NCBI RefSeq assembly: GCF_016918855.1
Contig: NZ_JADKYB010000026.1
Location: 1-64,000 of the forward strand
Reading direction: 5' to 3'
Origin: Actinacidiphila acididurans
GTDB taxonomy: Bacteria > Actinomycetota > Actinomycetes > Streptomycetales > Streptomycetaceae
Length of the DNA: 64,000 bases
A program made the position numbers and the translations under genes. A model generated the notes under the pieces. It was not told the DNA's origin and made no database searches. It saw only the letters and a list, made by a program, of their open reading frames with translations. This document shows, piece by piece, positions 40,507 to 48,782 of the stretch; positions within the stretch are counted from its first letter, which is position 1; each line of letters begins with the position of its first letter.

Positions 40507-41670
40507 TCACCGGTCCGACCGCACCCGCACCCGTTCCACCAAGGCGCCGGCCTGCTGCGGGTTCTCCTCCAGCCACGCCCCGAGGTGGTCCCGGACGGCC
40601 TCGGTGACGCAGGCGCGCACGGCGTCGCCGCCCAGCAGGCCGCGGGTGGCGCCGAGGAACTCGGGGTGGTCCAGCTTCACCGACACCACCGCCGTCAGGC
40701 CCGGTCCGATCCGGTCGGCGCTCGGGTCCGGCTCGCCGGCCGGCAGCAGGCGCCGCCGCCGGGCGTATGCGCCGAGCGCGGCTGCCACTCCGTCACGCAG
40801 ACCCAGCAAGTGCGTGCCGCCCTCGGCAGTGGGCCGGCTGTTGGCGAAGCCGAGCACCTGCTCGTGACCGGGATCGCGCCATTGCAGGGCCGCTTCCACC
40901 GTCCCGGCCATCCGCGGGTCCTCGGCCTCGAATGCGATGACGCCGGTATGGGCAGCAGTCCCCGCCCGCGCGCCGAGGTGGGCGACGAAGTCCCGTACGC
41001 CGCCGGGGAAGTGGAACCGCAGCGAGTGAGGCCGGTCCGGGGTGCGCTCATCGGTCAGCGAGACGTCCAGGGCCCGGTTCAGGAAGGCCAGTTCCCTGAA
41101 ACGCTCGGCCAGCACGGCGAAGGAGAACTGCGCCGTGCCGAAGATCTCGGCGTCGGGCCGGAACGTGATGGTGGTGCCGCTCCCGGTCGCCGGTCCCATC
41201 GCGGTGGCCGGGCCTGCCGCGATGCCGCGCGCGTACTCCTGCACCCACCGGGTACCCTCGCGCCGTATCTCGGCCGTCAGGCGGCTCGACAAGGCGTTGG
41301 TGACGCACGGTCCGATCCCGAACAGGCCCATGCCCACGGTCTGCCGGCCGCCCGGACCCGGGCCGGTCCGCACGCTGGTGAGCAGCGTCTCCAGGCCGGG
41401 GCCGCCGGTGTGTCCCGCACCTTCGACGGGGATGCCCGGACCGTCGTCGGCGACCCGTACCCCGCCTCCGGGGGTGAGCGTGATGCCGATACGGCCGGCG
41501 CGGCCGGCCAGCACCTCGTTCACGGCCAGGTCGGTGATCTCGAACACCAGCGGGTACAGGCCGCGCTCGCCGGTCGAACCGACATACATTCCCGGCCGCT
41601 TCCGGATCGCTTCCCGCGGCTCCAGAACCTGGATATGGGCGGCTTCGTACCTGCTCGCGTCCTCGCCCAC
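40507..41670 (-). CDS. Truncated, degenerate GyrB-like GHKL ATPase
   Basis: A 387-residue protein matching only the ATPase and transducer domains of GyrB: REAIRKRPGMYVGSTGERGL, the ATP-binding DDGPGIP (about 75-81) and the lid GRQTVGMGLFGIGPCVTNAL. The TOPRIM and C-terminal domains are absent. Key changes: the Mg-binding Asn (E. coli Asn46) is Leu48 in FEITDLAVNEV, and the transducer Q-T-K is A341-T-R343. Glu44 (catalytic base) is kept. So ATP hydrolysis is probably impaired. Possible roles: a decoy or accessory to gyrase, or a signalling ATPase. GTG 41670 assumed. It stands alone. Confidence 0.8.
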   Translation of the reverse strand: MGEDASRYEAAHIQVLEPREAIRKRPGMYVGSTGERGLYPLVFEITDLAVNEVLAGRAGRIGITLTPGGGVRVADDGPGIPVEGAGHTGGPGLETLLTSVRTGPGPGGRQTVGMGLFGIGPCVTNALSSRLTAEIRREGTRWVQEYARGIAAGPATAMGPATGSGTTITFRPDAEIFGTAQFSFAVLAERFRELAFLNRALDVSLTDERTPDRPHSLRFHFPGGVRDFVAHLGARAGTAAHTGVIAFEAEDPRMAGTVEAALQWRDPGHEQVLGFANSRPTAEGGTHLLGLRDGVAAALGAYARRRRLLPAGEPDPSADRIGPGLTAVVSVKLDHPEFLGATRGLLGGDAVRACVTEAVRDHLGAWLEENPQQAGALVERVRVRSDR

Positions 41671-42044
41671 GATCTGACCCTCCGCCTGTGTCCGGTAGCG
41701 CCCCCAGCCTAGCCGGATTCCGCAAAACCTCCAGGTCAGAGCGGGTTTGACGAGGGCGCGGACGGACGGGTGACCGCCTGTCGGCGGCCTGTCGGCCCAT
41801 CAGGTCGCGGGTCGCGGTCACGTGCCGCGGCAGGCCCGCGACAGCCCTGTACGACCCTGTTCCGCGCGGACCGAAGGCCGCTGATTTCCCGGGCCGGCGG
41901 AAATGCCGTGGCAGCTCGGGCACCTGTACGCCGGCGCCTGACCGAAGTCGGTTTGCGCTTGCGAGGTCAGGGCGGCGGCCGGCGCACTGGCGGCCGCCCT
42001 GCCTGCTCGAACGGGTCGCACGCCGGCCGGTCCGGCGCCGGCCC
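41671..42044. other. Spacer between cobK and the GyrB-like gene, with a terminator-like hairpin
   Basis: No gene is supported in these 374 bp. A 9-bp stem (CAGGGCGGC 41968-41976; complement 41993-42001) lies 44 bp beyond the cobK stop in the direction of transcription and probably ends the cobF-cobK transcript. The rest must include the promoter of the GyrB-like gene. Confidence 0.5.
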
Positions 42045-42791
42045 TCATCGCTCGGGCAGGGCGCGCAGCCAGGCGAGCGCGGCGACCGGGTCGGGCGCAG
42101 TGGGGACGCCCGGCGGGAGCGGGGGGCGGGTCACGATCAGGACGGGAATCTCGGCCGCGCGGGCGGCGGCGAGTTTGGGGGCGGTGGCGGGGCCGCCGCT
42201 GTCCTTGGTGACCAGGACGTCGATGCGGTGCTCGCGCAGCAGCGCGCGCTCCCCCGCCAGGGTGAAAGGACCGCGGTCCAGGAGCAGGTGATGCCGTGAC
42301 GGCAGCGGCGGGTCCGGCGGCTCGACGCTGCGGATGAGGAAGAACAGGCCCAGGCCGGCAAATGCGGCGAGGCCGCCGCGGCCGGTGGTCAGAAAGGCGC
42401 GGCTGCCGAGCCCCGGAAGCAGCGCCGCCGCCTCGGCCAGCCCGTCCACCAAGTGCCAGCGGTCACCGTCCCCCGCCGTCCAACCGGGCCGTCTCAGCAC
42501 CAGCAGCGGAACCCCGGCATCGGCGGCGGCCACCACGGCCTGGGCGGTGATCCGCTCGGCGAACGGATGCGTGGCGTCCACCACGGCGTCCACCCGTTCC
42601 TCGCGCAGATACGCCACCAGGGCCGCCACTCCCCCGAAGCCCCCTGTCCGATGCCGCCCGGCCGCCGGCACGGGCGCGACCGTACGCCCGGCCAGCGAGG
42701 TGATCGCCTCCGTCCCGGGCTCCCCTTCGGCCACCATCCCGGCCAGCACCCGGGCCTCCCCGGTACCACCGAGAATCAGCACCCGCCGCAT
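42045..42791 (-). CDS. cobK: Precorrin-6A reductase
   Basis: A 248-residue NADPH-dependent reductase of aerobic cobalamin biosynthesis, turning precorrin-6A into dihydro-precorrin-6. The N-terminal Rossmann loop is LILGGTGEARVLA, then DAVVDATHPFAERITAQ, which is diagnostic for CobK/CbiJ, and a C-terminal VTKDSGGPATAPKLAAARAA, the standard CobK end. Length is normal. Its ATG (42791) overlaps the cobF stop, so the two are coupled. The rest of the cob pathway is not in the window. Confidence 0.92.
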   Translation of the reverse strand: MRRVLILGGTGEARVLAGMVAEGEPGTEAITSLAGRTVAPVPAAGRHRTGGFGGVAALVAYLREERVDAVVDATHPFAERITAQAVVAAADAGVPLLVLRRPGWTAGDGDRWHLVDGLAEAAALLPGLGSRAFLTTGRGGLAAFAGLGLFFLIRSVEPPDPPLPSRHHLLLDRGPFTLAGERALLREHRIDVLVTKDSGGPATAPKLAAARAAEIPVLIVTRPPLPPGVPTAPDPVAALAWLRALPER

Positions 42792-43702
42792 CAGCCCGGG
42801 CCGTCGGCCGAAGCCGAGCCGTCCCCGGACTCCCCGCTCACATCACCGGCCTCGCCCGGGCGCGCAGCGCCGGAACCCGGGCCGGACGCACCCTGCGGGC
42901 CCTCCACCCCTGCTGGTCCGAGCCTGCGCAGCAGATACGTGTCCATGATCCAGCCCTTGCGGGCGCGGGCCTGGTCGCGGGTGGTGCGGATGCGGTCGGC
43001 GACTTCGGTGAGGGGGCCGGAGATGAGGATCTCGTCGGGGGTGCCGAGGTAGGCGCCCCAGTAGATGTGGAGGTCGTGGTCGGTGAAGCGGGCGAAGGTC
43101 TGGTGGGCGTCGAGCATGACGACCAGGTCGTCCACGTCCGGGGGGAGGCCGGTGTCGGCGAGGCGGCGGCCGGTGGTGATCTGGACCGGGCGGCCGACCT
43201 GGTTCAGGCCGGTGCGGTGCCGGGCGGCCAGGGCGGAGACGCTGCTGATACCGGGGATCACGGTCCAGGTGAAGTCCGTGGTGCCGCGGGCGTGGACCTC
43301 CTGGAGGATGCCGAGCGTGCTGTCGTACAGGGCGGGGTCGCCCCACACCAGGAAGGCGCCGCGTTCGCCGTCGGCCAGTTCCTCGCCGATCAGCCGCTCG
43401 TAGACGTCGGCGCGGCGCCGGCGCCAGTCGTCGACGGCGGGCGCGTACCCGCGGGTGGGCGCGGTGCGGTCGCGGTCCGGGTCGCGGGCGACGGCCACCC
43501 GGTGGCCGGGGCGGGCGTGCCGGGCGAGCAGCAGTTCGCGCAGCCGGATCAGGTCCGCCTTCTCCTCGCCCTTGTCGAGCAGGAAGAACACGTCGGTGGC
43601 GGCCAGCGCGCGGACCGCCTGGAGGGTGAGCTGCTCGGGGTCGCCGGACCCGATGCCGATGACGTGGATCTCCTTCACGGGCGCTGAGTCTGGCACACCC
43701 AC
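42791..43702 (-). CDS. cobF: Precorrin-6A synthase (deacetylating)
   Basis: CobF is the SAM-dependent methylase of the aerobic vitamin B12 pathway that methylates C-1 of precorrin-5 and releases acetate. Visible: HVIGIGSGDPEQLTLQAVRA (SAM-binding loop), VWGDPALYDSTLG, and VIPGISSVSALAARHRTGLN, typical of this tetrapyrrole methylase. The C-terminal 45 residues are Gly/Ala/Ser-rich and not part of the fold. Length 303 with that tail, about 255 without. Start is GTG 43702; GTG 43678 is possible. It precedes cobK and is divergent from the nickel/cobalt transporter. I see no cobalamin riboswitch upstream. Confidence 0.92.
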   Translation of the reverse strand: MGVPDSAPVKEIHVIGIGSGDPEQLTLQAVRALAATDVFFLLDKGEEKADLIRLRELLLARHARPGHRVAVARDPDRDRTAPTRGYAPAVDDWRRRRADVYERLIGEELADGERGAFLVWGDPALYDSTLGILQEVHARGTTDFTWTVIPGISSVSALAARHRTGLNQVGRPVQITTGRRLADTGLPPDVDDLVVMLDAHQTFARFTDHDLHIYWGAYLGTPDEILISGPLTEVADRIRTTRDQARARKGWIMDTYLLRRLGPAGVEGPQGASGPGSGAARPGEAGDVSGESGDGSASADGPG

Positions 43703-43796
43703 GGTGCCGGCAGAGGACGGGGCGACCGGCGGGACCGGTGTGATCGCCGGTGCATGAGAGCAGGTCGGCGGGGGTAGAGACGCACCGCCCAGCCTT

Positions 43797-43815
43797 ATTG
43801 CGAGTCAGTTGCAAT
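43797..43815. promoter_or_regulatory. Nur-type (nickel regulator) box
   Basis: ATTGCGA-GTCAG-TTGCAAT is a 7-5-7 inverted repeat with one mismatch. It matches the consensus TTGCAA-N5-TTGCAA described for Nur, the Fur-family nickel repressor of Streptomyces. It lies 53 bp upstream of the NiCoT gene. Confidence 0.7.
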
Positions 43816-43867
43816 TAGTAGGATGCTGCGGCAAGGTTGTCCGCGCTGCCCGACGGAGGACGTACGC

Positions 43868-45004
43868 ATGACGAGCACCACCGCCGCCCCGGCTCCGGCC
43901 GGCCGCGGCCGACGGCGGATTGCCGGGGCCATGACCCGGGCGGAGTGGATCCGGCTCGGCACCATGGCGGCATTCATTGTCGCGTTGCACGTCATCGGCT
44001 GGTTCACCCTGGTCGGCGTGGTGGCGCCGCGGCACTATCAGACCGGCACCGGCGTGTTCGGGGTGGGCATCGGGGTGACCGCCTACACGCTGGGCATGCG
44101 GCACGCCTTCGACGCCGACCACATCGCGGCGATCGACAACACCACCCGCAAGCTGATGGGCCAGGGCAAGCGCCCGCTGTCGGTGGGCTTCTGGTTCTCC
44201 CTCGGCCACTCCTCGATCGTGTTCGTGCTGGCGTTCCTGCTGTCGATCGGCGTGAAGTCGCTGGCCGGCCCGGTGGCCGACGACAACTCCAAGCTGCACG
44301 ACGTCACGGGCTGGATCGGCACCACCGTCTCGGGCGCCTTCCTGTACCTGATCGCGTTCATCAACCTGCTGATCCTGGCCGGGATCTGGAAGGTGTTCCG
44401 GCGGATGCGGGAGGGCGACTTCGACGAGGCCGCGCTGGAGGAGCACCTCGACAAGCGCGGCTTCATGAACCGGCTGCTCGGCCGGGTCACCAAGTCCATC
44501 ACCAAGCCGTGGCAGATGTACCCGCTGGGCCTGCTGTTCGGCCTGGGCTTCGACACGGCCACCGAGATCGCCCTGCTGGTGCTGGCCGGTTCCGGCGCGG
44601 CCTCCGGGCTGCCCTGGTACGCGATCCTGTGCCTGCCGGTGCTGTTCGCGGCCGGCATGTGCCTGCTGGACACCATCGACGGCTCGTTCATGAACTTCGC
44701 CTACGAGTGGGCGTTCTCCAAGCCGGTCCGCAAGGTCTACTACAACCTGACGATCACCGGCCTGTCGGTCGCGGTGGCCCTGATCATCGGCACGGTGGAG
44801 TTGCTCGGCCTGCTCTCGCAGAAGGCCGGGCTGCACGGGGCGTTCTGGGACTGGGTCGGCGGCATCGACCTCAACGTCGTCGGCTACGTGATCGTGGGGC
44901 TCTTCTTCGGCACCTGGGTGATCGCGCTGGCGGTGTGGAAGTTCGGCAACATCGAGGAGAAGTGGTCGGCGGGGCTGCGCCCGGCCCGGCAGCAGGCCGA
45001 GTGA
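43868..45004 (+). CDS. NiCoT-family nickel/cobalt permease
   Basis: A 378-residue transporter with about eight membrane helices. The signature HX4DH is H79-A-F-D-A-D84-H85 in GMRHAFDADHIAAIDN, which is required for nickel or cobalt. The second motif LGFDTATEIALL (about 231-242) is also present, as are LGHSS and the FVLAFLLSIG region. ATG 43868 follows GGAGGA. The Nur-type box suggests nickel control, while the divergent cobF-cobK genes suggest use of cobalt for B12. Which metal it prefers cannot be read from sequence. Confidence 0.92.
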   Translation: MTSTTAAPAPAGRGRRRIAGAMTRAEWIRLGTMAAFIVALHVIGWFTLVGVVAPRHYQTGTGVFGVGIGVTAYTLGMRHAFDADHIAAIDNTTRKLMGQGKRPLSVGFWFSLGHSSIVFVLAFLLSIGVKSLAGPVADDNSKLHDVTGWIGTTVSGAFLYLIAFINLLILAGIWKVFRRMREGDFDEAALEEHLDKRGFMNRLLGRVTKSITKPWQMYPLGLLFGLGFDTATEIALLVLAGSGAASGLPWYAILCLPVLFAAGMCLLDTIDGSFMNFAYEWAFSKPVRKVYYNLTITGLSVAVALIIGTVELLGLLSQKAGLHGAFWDWVGGIDLNVVGYVIVGLFFGTWVIALAVWKFGNIEEKWSAGLRPARQQAE

Positions 45005-45030
45005 GCCGCCCCGCCGGCCCGTTACGGGGA

Positions 45031-45846
45031 TTACGGCCTGGTGCCGGTGACCACGGTCGCGCCCAGTTCGTCGTCCTCGGCGACCCGCGGCGCGAGCCCG
45101 GCGGCCCGTACGATCCGCACGGCCTCCCGCGCCTGCCGTTCACCGGTCTCGAACAGCAGGGTCCCGCCGGGCGCGAGCCAGCCGGCCGCCTCGGCAGCCA
45201 CCTTGCGGAGCATGTCCAGGCCGTCGGGTCCACCGTCGAGGGCGATCAGGGCCTCGTGGTCGCGGGCCTCGGCCGGCAGCAGGCCGATCGAACCGGTGGG
45301 CACGTAGGGGACGTTGGCGGCCAGGACCCGGACCCGGCCGCGCAGGCGCGCGGGCACCGCGGCGAACAGGTCGCCCTCGTGGGCGGTGCCGCCGTACGGC
45401 GCGATGTTCCGGCGGGCGCAGGCGACGGCCGCCGGATCGAGGTCGGCGGCGTGCAGTTCGACCTCACCGAGGGCGGCGGCGAGCGCGGCGCCGACCGCGC
45501 CGGAGCCGCAGCACAGGTCGAGCACGACCGGCCGGGTGCCGGGCGCCGGGTCGGGTGCGGCCAGGGCGGTGCGGACCAGGAATTCGGTGCGGCGGCGCGG
45601 CACGAAGACCCCGGGGTCCACGGCGACGCGCAGCCCGCAGAACTCGGCCCACCCGACGACGTGTTCCAGCGGGAATCCGGCGGCGCGGCGCGCCACCATG
45701 GCGTCGAGTTCCCGCGGGGTGCGGGCGGCGGAGATCAGGAGCTGTGCCTCGTCCTCGGCGAAGACACATCCGGCCGCCCGGAGCGCGGCGGTGACGGTGG
45801 TCGCGATGTCGGGCGTATCGGACTGCGGCATGGACGGTGACGACAA
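45031..45846 (-). CDS. HemK-like protein N(5)-glutamine methyltransferase
   Basis: A 271-residue SAM-dependent methyltransferase. The SAM loop is VLDLCCGSGAVGAALAAALG (about 105-124); the catalytic motif is NVPYVPTG (about 179-186), a variant of the NPPY of HemK/PrmC. The N-terminal half carries the helical PrmC-like region and FPLEHVVGWAEFCGLRVAVD. It is not the usual PrmC: Pro is replaced by Val, so the substrate may differ. Start: TTG 45846 is supported by GAAAGG 8 bp upstream; ATG 45831, in frame, has no such site. Upstream lies an attenuator-like leader (45861-46007). Confidence 0.8.
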   Translation of the reverse strand: MSSPSMPQSDTPDIATTVTAALRAAGCVFAEDEAQLLISAARTPRELDAMVARRAAGFPLEHVVGWAEFCGLRVAVDPGVFVPRRRTEFLVRTALAAPDPAPGTRPVVLDLCCGSGAVGAALAAALGEVELHAADLDPAAVACARRNIAPYGGTAHEGDLFAAVPARLRGRVRVLAANVPYVPTGSIGLLPAEARDHEALIALDGGPDGLDMLRKVAAEAAGWLAPGGTLLFETGERQAREAVRIVRAAGLAPRVAEDDELGATVVTGTRP

Positions 45847-45860
45847 GAAGAACGCCTTTC

Positions 45861-45884
45861 GGGGAGCGTCTTCGGGCGCTCCCC
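45861..45884 (-). promoter_or_regulatory. Attenuator-like hairpin just upstream of the methyltransferase RBS
   Basis: A perfect 8-bp stem (GGGGAGCG, 45861-45868; complement 45877-45884) with an 8-nt loop. On the minus strand it ends directly at the GAAAGG ribosome binding site (45855-45860) of the methyltransferase gene, and begins 23 nt after the stop of a short leader frame. Base pairing here could affect ribosome access. Confidence 0.55.
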
Positions 45885-45907
45885 GGCCCGGGCGCGGCGC
45901 TGTCGGA

Positions 45908-45967
45908 TCAGACCGCGGGACCGTACGGCGGGAGCACCCGCTGCGAACGTGCGGTGATGGATCCCAC
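45908..45967 (-). CDS. Possible leader peptide, 16-19 codons
   Basis: On the minus strand a perfect Shine-Dalgarno GAGGAGGTG overlaps a GTG (45967) and lies 6 to 7 nt before an ATC at 45958. From the GTG the frame reads 19 codons, from the ATC 16: TARSQRVLPPYGPAV after the start, ending with TGA at 45908. The optimal spacing favours the non-standard ATC start. The Pro-Pro-Tyr-Gly-Pro segment would slow ribosomes. It lies between a perfect palindrome and the hairpin at 45861-45884. Speculative. Confidence 0.35.
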   Translation of the reverse strand: MGSITARSQRVLPPYGPAV

Positions 45968-45986
45968 CTCCTCGGTCGTGGCCGGC

Positions 45987-46007
45987 TCGCGCGCACATTG
46001 CGCGCGA
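45987..46007. promoter_or_regulatory. Perfect 9-3-9 palindrome
   Basis: TCGCGCGCA-CAT-TGCGCGCGA. It lies between the beta-mannosidase stop (46047) and the leader of the methyltransferase. It may be the mannosidase terminator or an operator for the downstream promoter; there is no T-run. Confidence 0.5.
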
Positions 46008-46046
46008 ACTCGCAGCTTACCCCACCCGGGCCGGGTCCCGCGGTCG

Positions 46047-48512
46047 TCAGCCGAGGGACGACGTGACCGCCGAGTTGACGCAGAACAGCGCGGCCGCCGC
46101 CGCGTCCGCGTCGGGGGTATCCCAGCCGCGGACGGTCACGGTGACGCTCTCGCCGGGCAGCAGGGTGACCAGGCCGCGGTCGGCGCGGGCGGCCGGGGCC
46201 AGCCGGTCGGCCTGGAGCAGCAGGTCGCGCAGCAGGGTGCGGGCGGTGACGGTGACCTCGGCGGTGCCGCCGCCGAGGTCGGTGACCGTCACCTCGTAGC
46301 CGGGCGCGGGCCAGGCCGTGTCCTTGTCGGCGGCGGGGAACCACCAGGCCCGCTCGTCGCCCGCGGTCACGGTGAGCAGTTCGGTGCCGTCTTCCGGTCG
46401 CAGGCCCGGCGGTACGGGCAGGGTGGCGACGGCGTCGGCGGCCGCGGTGAACGGCAGCCGGGCCTCGGCGCGTACGACGCCGTCCAGGCCCACCAGGCGC
46501 AGCACCGCGGTGCCGGTCCAGTCCCGTGAGCCGTTGTTGACCAGGGCCGCGACCGGGCCGTCCGGCCGCCGCTGCACGGTCAGCAGCCGGTCCGCGTACA
46601 GCCGCTCGATCTCGTGGTAGAGCGGTTTCTCGCGTTCGTCGCCGTCCACGGCGGCCCAGGAGGTCACCGGCCAGCAGTCGTTGAGCTGCCAGACGATCGT
46701 GCCCGCGCACAGCGGCCAGTGGGAGCGCCAGTGCTCGATGCCGGTGGCGATGGCCCGGGCCTGGTTGACCTGGGTGAGGTAGTGCCAGGTGTCGAAGTCG
46801 GCGGGCACCGGGAAGTGGTGGGCCAGGCCGCGGGCCAGTTTGCCGTTGCCGTCGCCGGCCTTCTGGTGGTGGAGCATGCCGGGCGAGTCGGGGGTGAGCG
46901 GGTCGTCGGCGATGGCGCGGCGCACGGTGGCGTACGCGGGCGGGGCCTGCCAGCCGAATTCGGCGACGAACCGCGGGACACTGTCCAGGTAGGCGGTGTA
47001 GTCCAGCCGGTTCCACACGTCCCAGGAGTGGGCGGTGCCGTGCGCGGGGTCGTTGGGGTGGTGCCGCCAGGAGCCGGACCAGGGGCTGCCGGCCCAGTAC
47101 GGCCGGGTCGGGTCGGTCTCGGCCACGATCCGGGGCAGCAGGCCCAGGTAGTAGCCCTCCCCCCAGGACTCGCCGGCCAGGGTGTCGGCCCAGTCCCAGT
47201 CGCGGAAGCCCCACAGGTTCTCGTTGTTGCCGTTCCACAGCGCCAGGCTCGGGTGCGGGGCGAGCCGGGCGACGTTCTCCCGCGCCTCGGCCTCGACCTC
47301 GCCGCGCAGTGGCTGTTCCTCGGGGTAGGCGGCGCAGGCGAACGGGAAGTCCTGCCAGACCAGCAGGCCGAGTTCGTCGCACACGTCGTAGAAGTCGTCG
47401 CTCTCGTAGAGGCCGCCGCCCCACACCCGGACCAGGTTCACCCCGGCGGCCGCGGCCTGACCGAGGCGGCGGCGGTAGCGGGCGGCGTCGACGCGGGTGG
47501 GCAGCACGTCGTCGGGGATCCAGTTGACGCCGCGGGCGAACAGCGGGGCGCCGTTGACGACCAGGGTGAAGGGGGTGCCGTGCGCGTCGGGGGCGGTGTC
47601 GAGGGCCACCGTGCGGAAGCCGATCCGGCGCTGCCAGCGGTCCAGCGGCGTGTCGCCGTCGAGCAGGGTGACCTCGCAGTCGTACAGCGGCTGTCCGCCC
47701 CGGCCGCGCGGCCACCACAGCAGCGGGTCGGGCACGTGGGCGGTGACGGAGTAGCGGTCGGCGCCGGCCGGGATGTCGGCGGTCGTCTCGGTCTCCCCCA
47801 CCCGCAGGCGTACGGTCAGCGGCCGATCGGAGGCGGTGCGCTCCAGGTCCAGCCGGGCCTCGACGTGGCCGCCGTCGGCGTCCACGGTGACCAGCGGGAC
47901 GACCTGGGACAGCCGGGCCACCGACCAGCGCTCGATCCGCACCGGCCGCCAGATCCCGGCGGTGACCAGGGTCGGCCCCCAGTCCCAGCCGAAGGAGCAG
48001 GCCATCTTGCGGATGTACTGGAAGGGCTCGGGGTAGGCGTTGGGCCGCTCGCCGACCAGGTCGCGCACCCGCTCGGCCTCGGTGTAGGCGGAGGTGAAGG
48101 TCACCTGGAGCGGGGCGCCCGCGGTGTGCGGCAGGCCGGTGAGGTCGAAGCGGTGTCCGCGGTGCATGTTGCGGGTGGTGCCGAGGACGGTGCCGCCCAG
48201 GCGTATCTCGGCGACCGTGTCGAGGCCGTCGAAGACCAGGTCGGTGCGCTCGTGGCCGTCGCCGGCGGCGGCCGGGAGGGGCGTCTCGTACGTCCAGTCG
48301 GCGCGGCCGACCCAGGCGGCGTCGGTCTCGTTGCGGTCCAGGAAGGGGTCGGCGAGCAGTCCGACGGCCATCAGGTCGGTGTGCACGCAGCCCGGGACTG
48401 CGGCGGGGACGCTCTCCCCGGCGCTGCCCGCGAGGATGTCCGGCGGTCCGCCGGGCAGGCTGTCCGGGAGCAGCAGCCTCCAGCCGTCGGCGACCGGCGT
48501 GACGTCCTTCAT
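46047..48512 (-). CDS. Beta-mannosidase, glycoside hydrolase family 2
   Basis: An 821-residue GH2 enzyme. The N-terminal sandwich (AAVPGCVHTDLMAVGLLADP; DRNETDAAWVGRADWTYE), immunoglobulin-like domain and TIM barrel are all recognisable. In the barrel, LALWNGNNENLWG has the acid/base Glu after Asn, and VPRFVAEFGWQAPP has the nucleophile Glu. It removes terminal beta-mannose from oligosaccharides, most likely intracellular because no signal peptide is seen. ATG 48512 has GAGGAG upstream. A TTTACCGTTTAA element on the minus strand (48581-48592) could be a LacI-type site. No ABC transporter nearby. Confidence 0.9.
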   Translation of the reverse strand: MKDVTPVADGWRLLLPDSLPGGPPDILAGSAGESVPAAVPGCVHTDLMAVGLLADPFLDRNETDAAWVGRADWTYETPLPAAAGDGHERTDLVFDGLDTVAEIRLGGTVLGTTRNMHRGHRFDLTGLPHTAGAPLQVTFTSAYTEAERVRDLVGERPNAYPEPFQYIRKMACSFGWDWGPTLVTAGIWRPVRIERWSVARLSQVVPLVTVDADGGHVEARLDLERTASDRPLTVRLRVGETETTADIPAGADRYSVTAHVPDPLLWWPRGRGGQPLYDCEVTLLDGDTPLDRWQRRIGFRTVALDTAPDAHGTPFTLVVNGAPLFARGVNWIPDDVLPTRVDAARYRRRLGQAAAAGVNLVRVWGGGLYESDDFYDVCDELGLLVWQDFPFACAAYPEEQPLRGEVEAEARENVARLAPHPSLALWNGNNENLWGFRDWDWADTLAGESWGEGYYLGLLPRIVAETDPTRPYWAGSPWSGSWRHHPNDPAHGTAHSWDVWNRLDYTAYLDSVPRFVAEFGWQAPPAYATVRRAIADDPLTPDSPGMLHHQKAGDGNGKLARGLAHHFPVPADFDTWHYLTQVNQARAIATGIEHWRSHWPLCAGTIVWQLNDCWPVTSWAAVDGDEREKPLYHEIERLYADRLLTVQRRPDGPVAALVNNGSRDWTGTAVLRLVGLDGVVRAEARLPFTAAADAVATLPVPPGLRPEDGTELLTVTAGDERAWWFPAADKDTAWPAPGYEVTVTDLGGGTAEVTVTARTLLRDLLLQADRLAPAARADRGLVTLLPGESVTVTVRGWDTPDADAAAAALFCVNSAVTSSLG

Positions 48513-48782
48513 GGGCTGCTCCTCGGGGTGCGGCTGCGGGTCGGGCCGGGTGCGCCGGCCGACTGGGCGGTTAAACGGTAAAGCACCGTTGTCCCTGTTT
48601 GGAAGCGTCTCCGGGCATGGAAGCGGGAAGTTCGCTGAACCGAGCCAGCGGGCGTCCGGGCGGTGCTCGCGGCGCCGGGCTGCGGCTGCGGAAGCGGGCG
48701 TATTGATATATCCATGAAGGGACACAAGAGACCTGCGAAGGGAAAACAGGGCCCACGCACGCCGTCGCCGGAAAGGTCCGCC

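Noticed and set aside
43703-43867. Cobalamin riboswitch upstream of cobF
   Set aside because: I could not find the B12-box core or a matching stem set in the 165-bp spacer; only the Nur-type box is clear.
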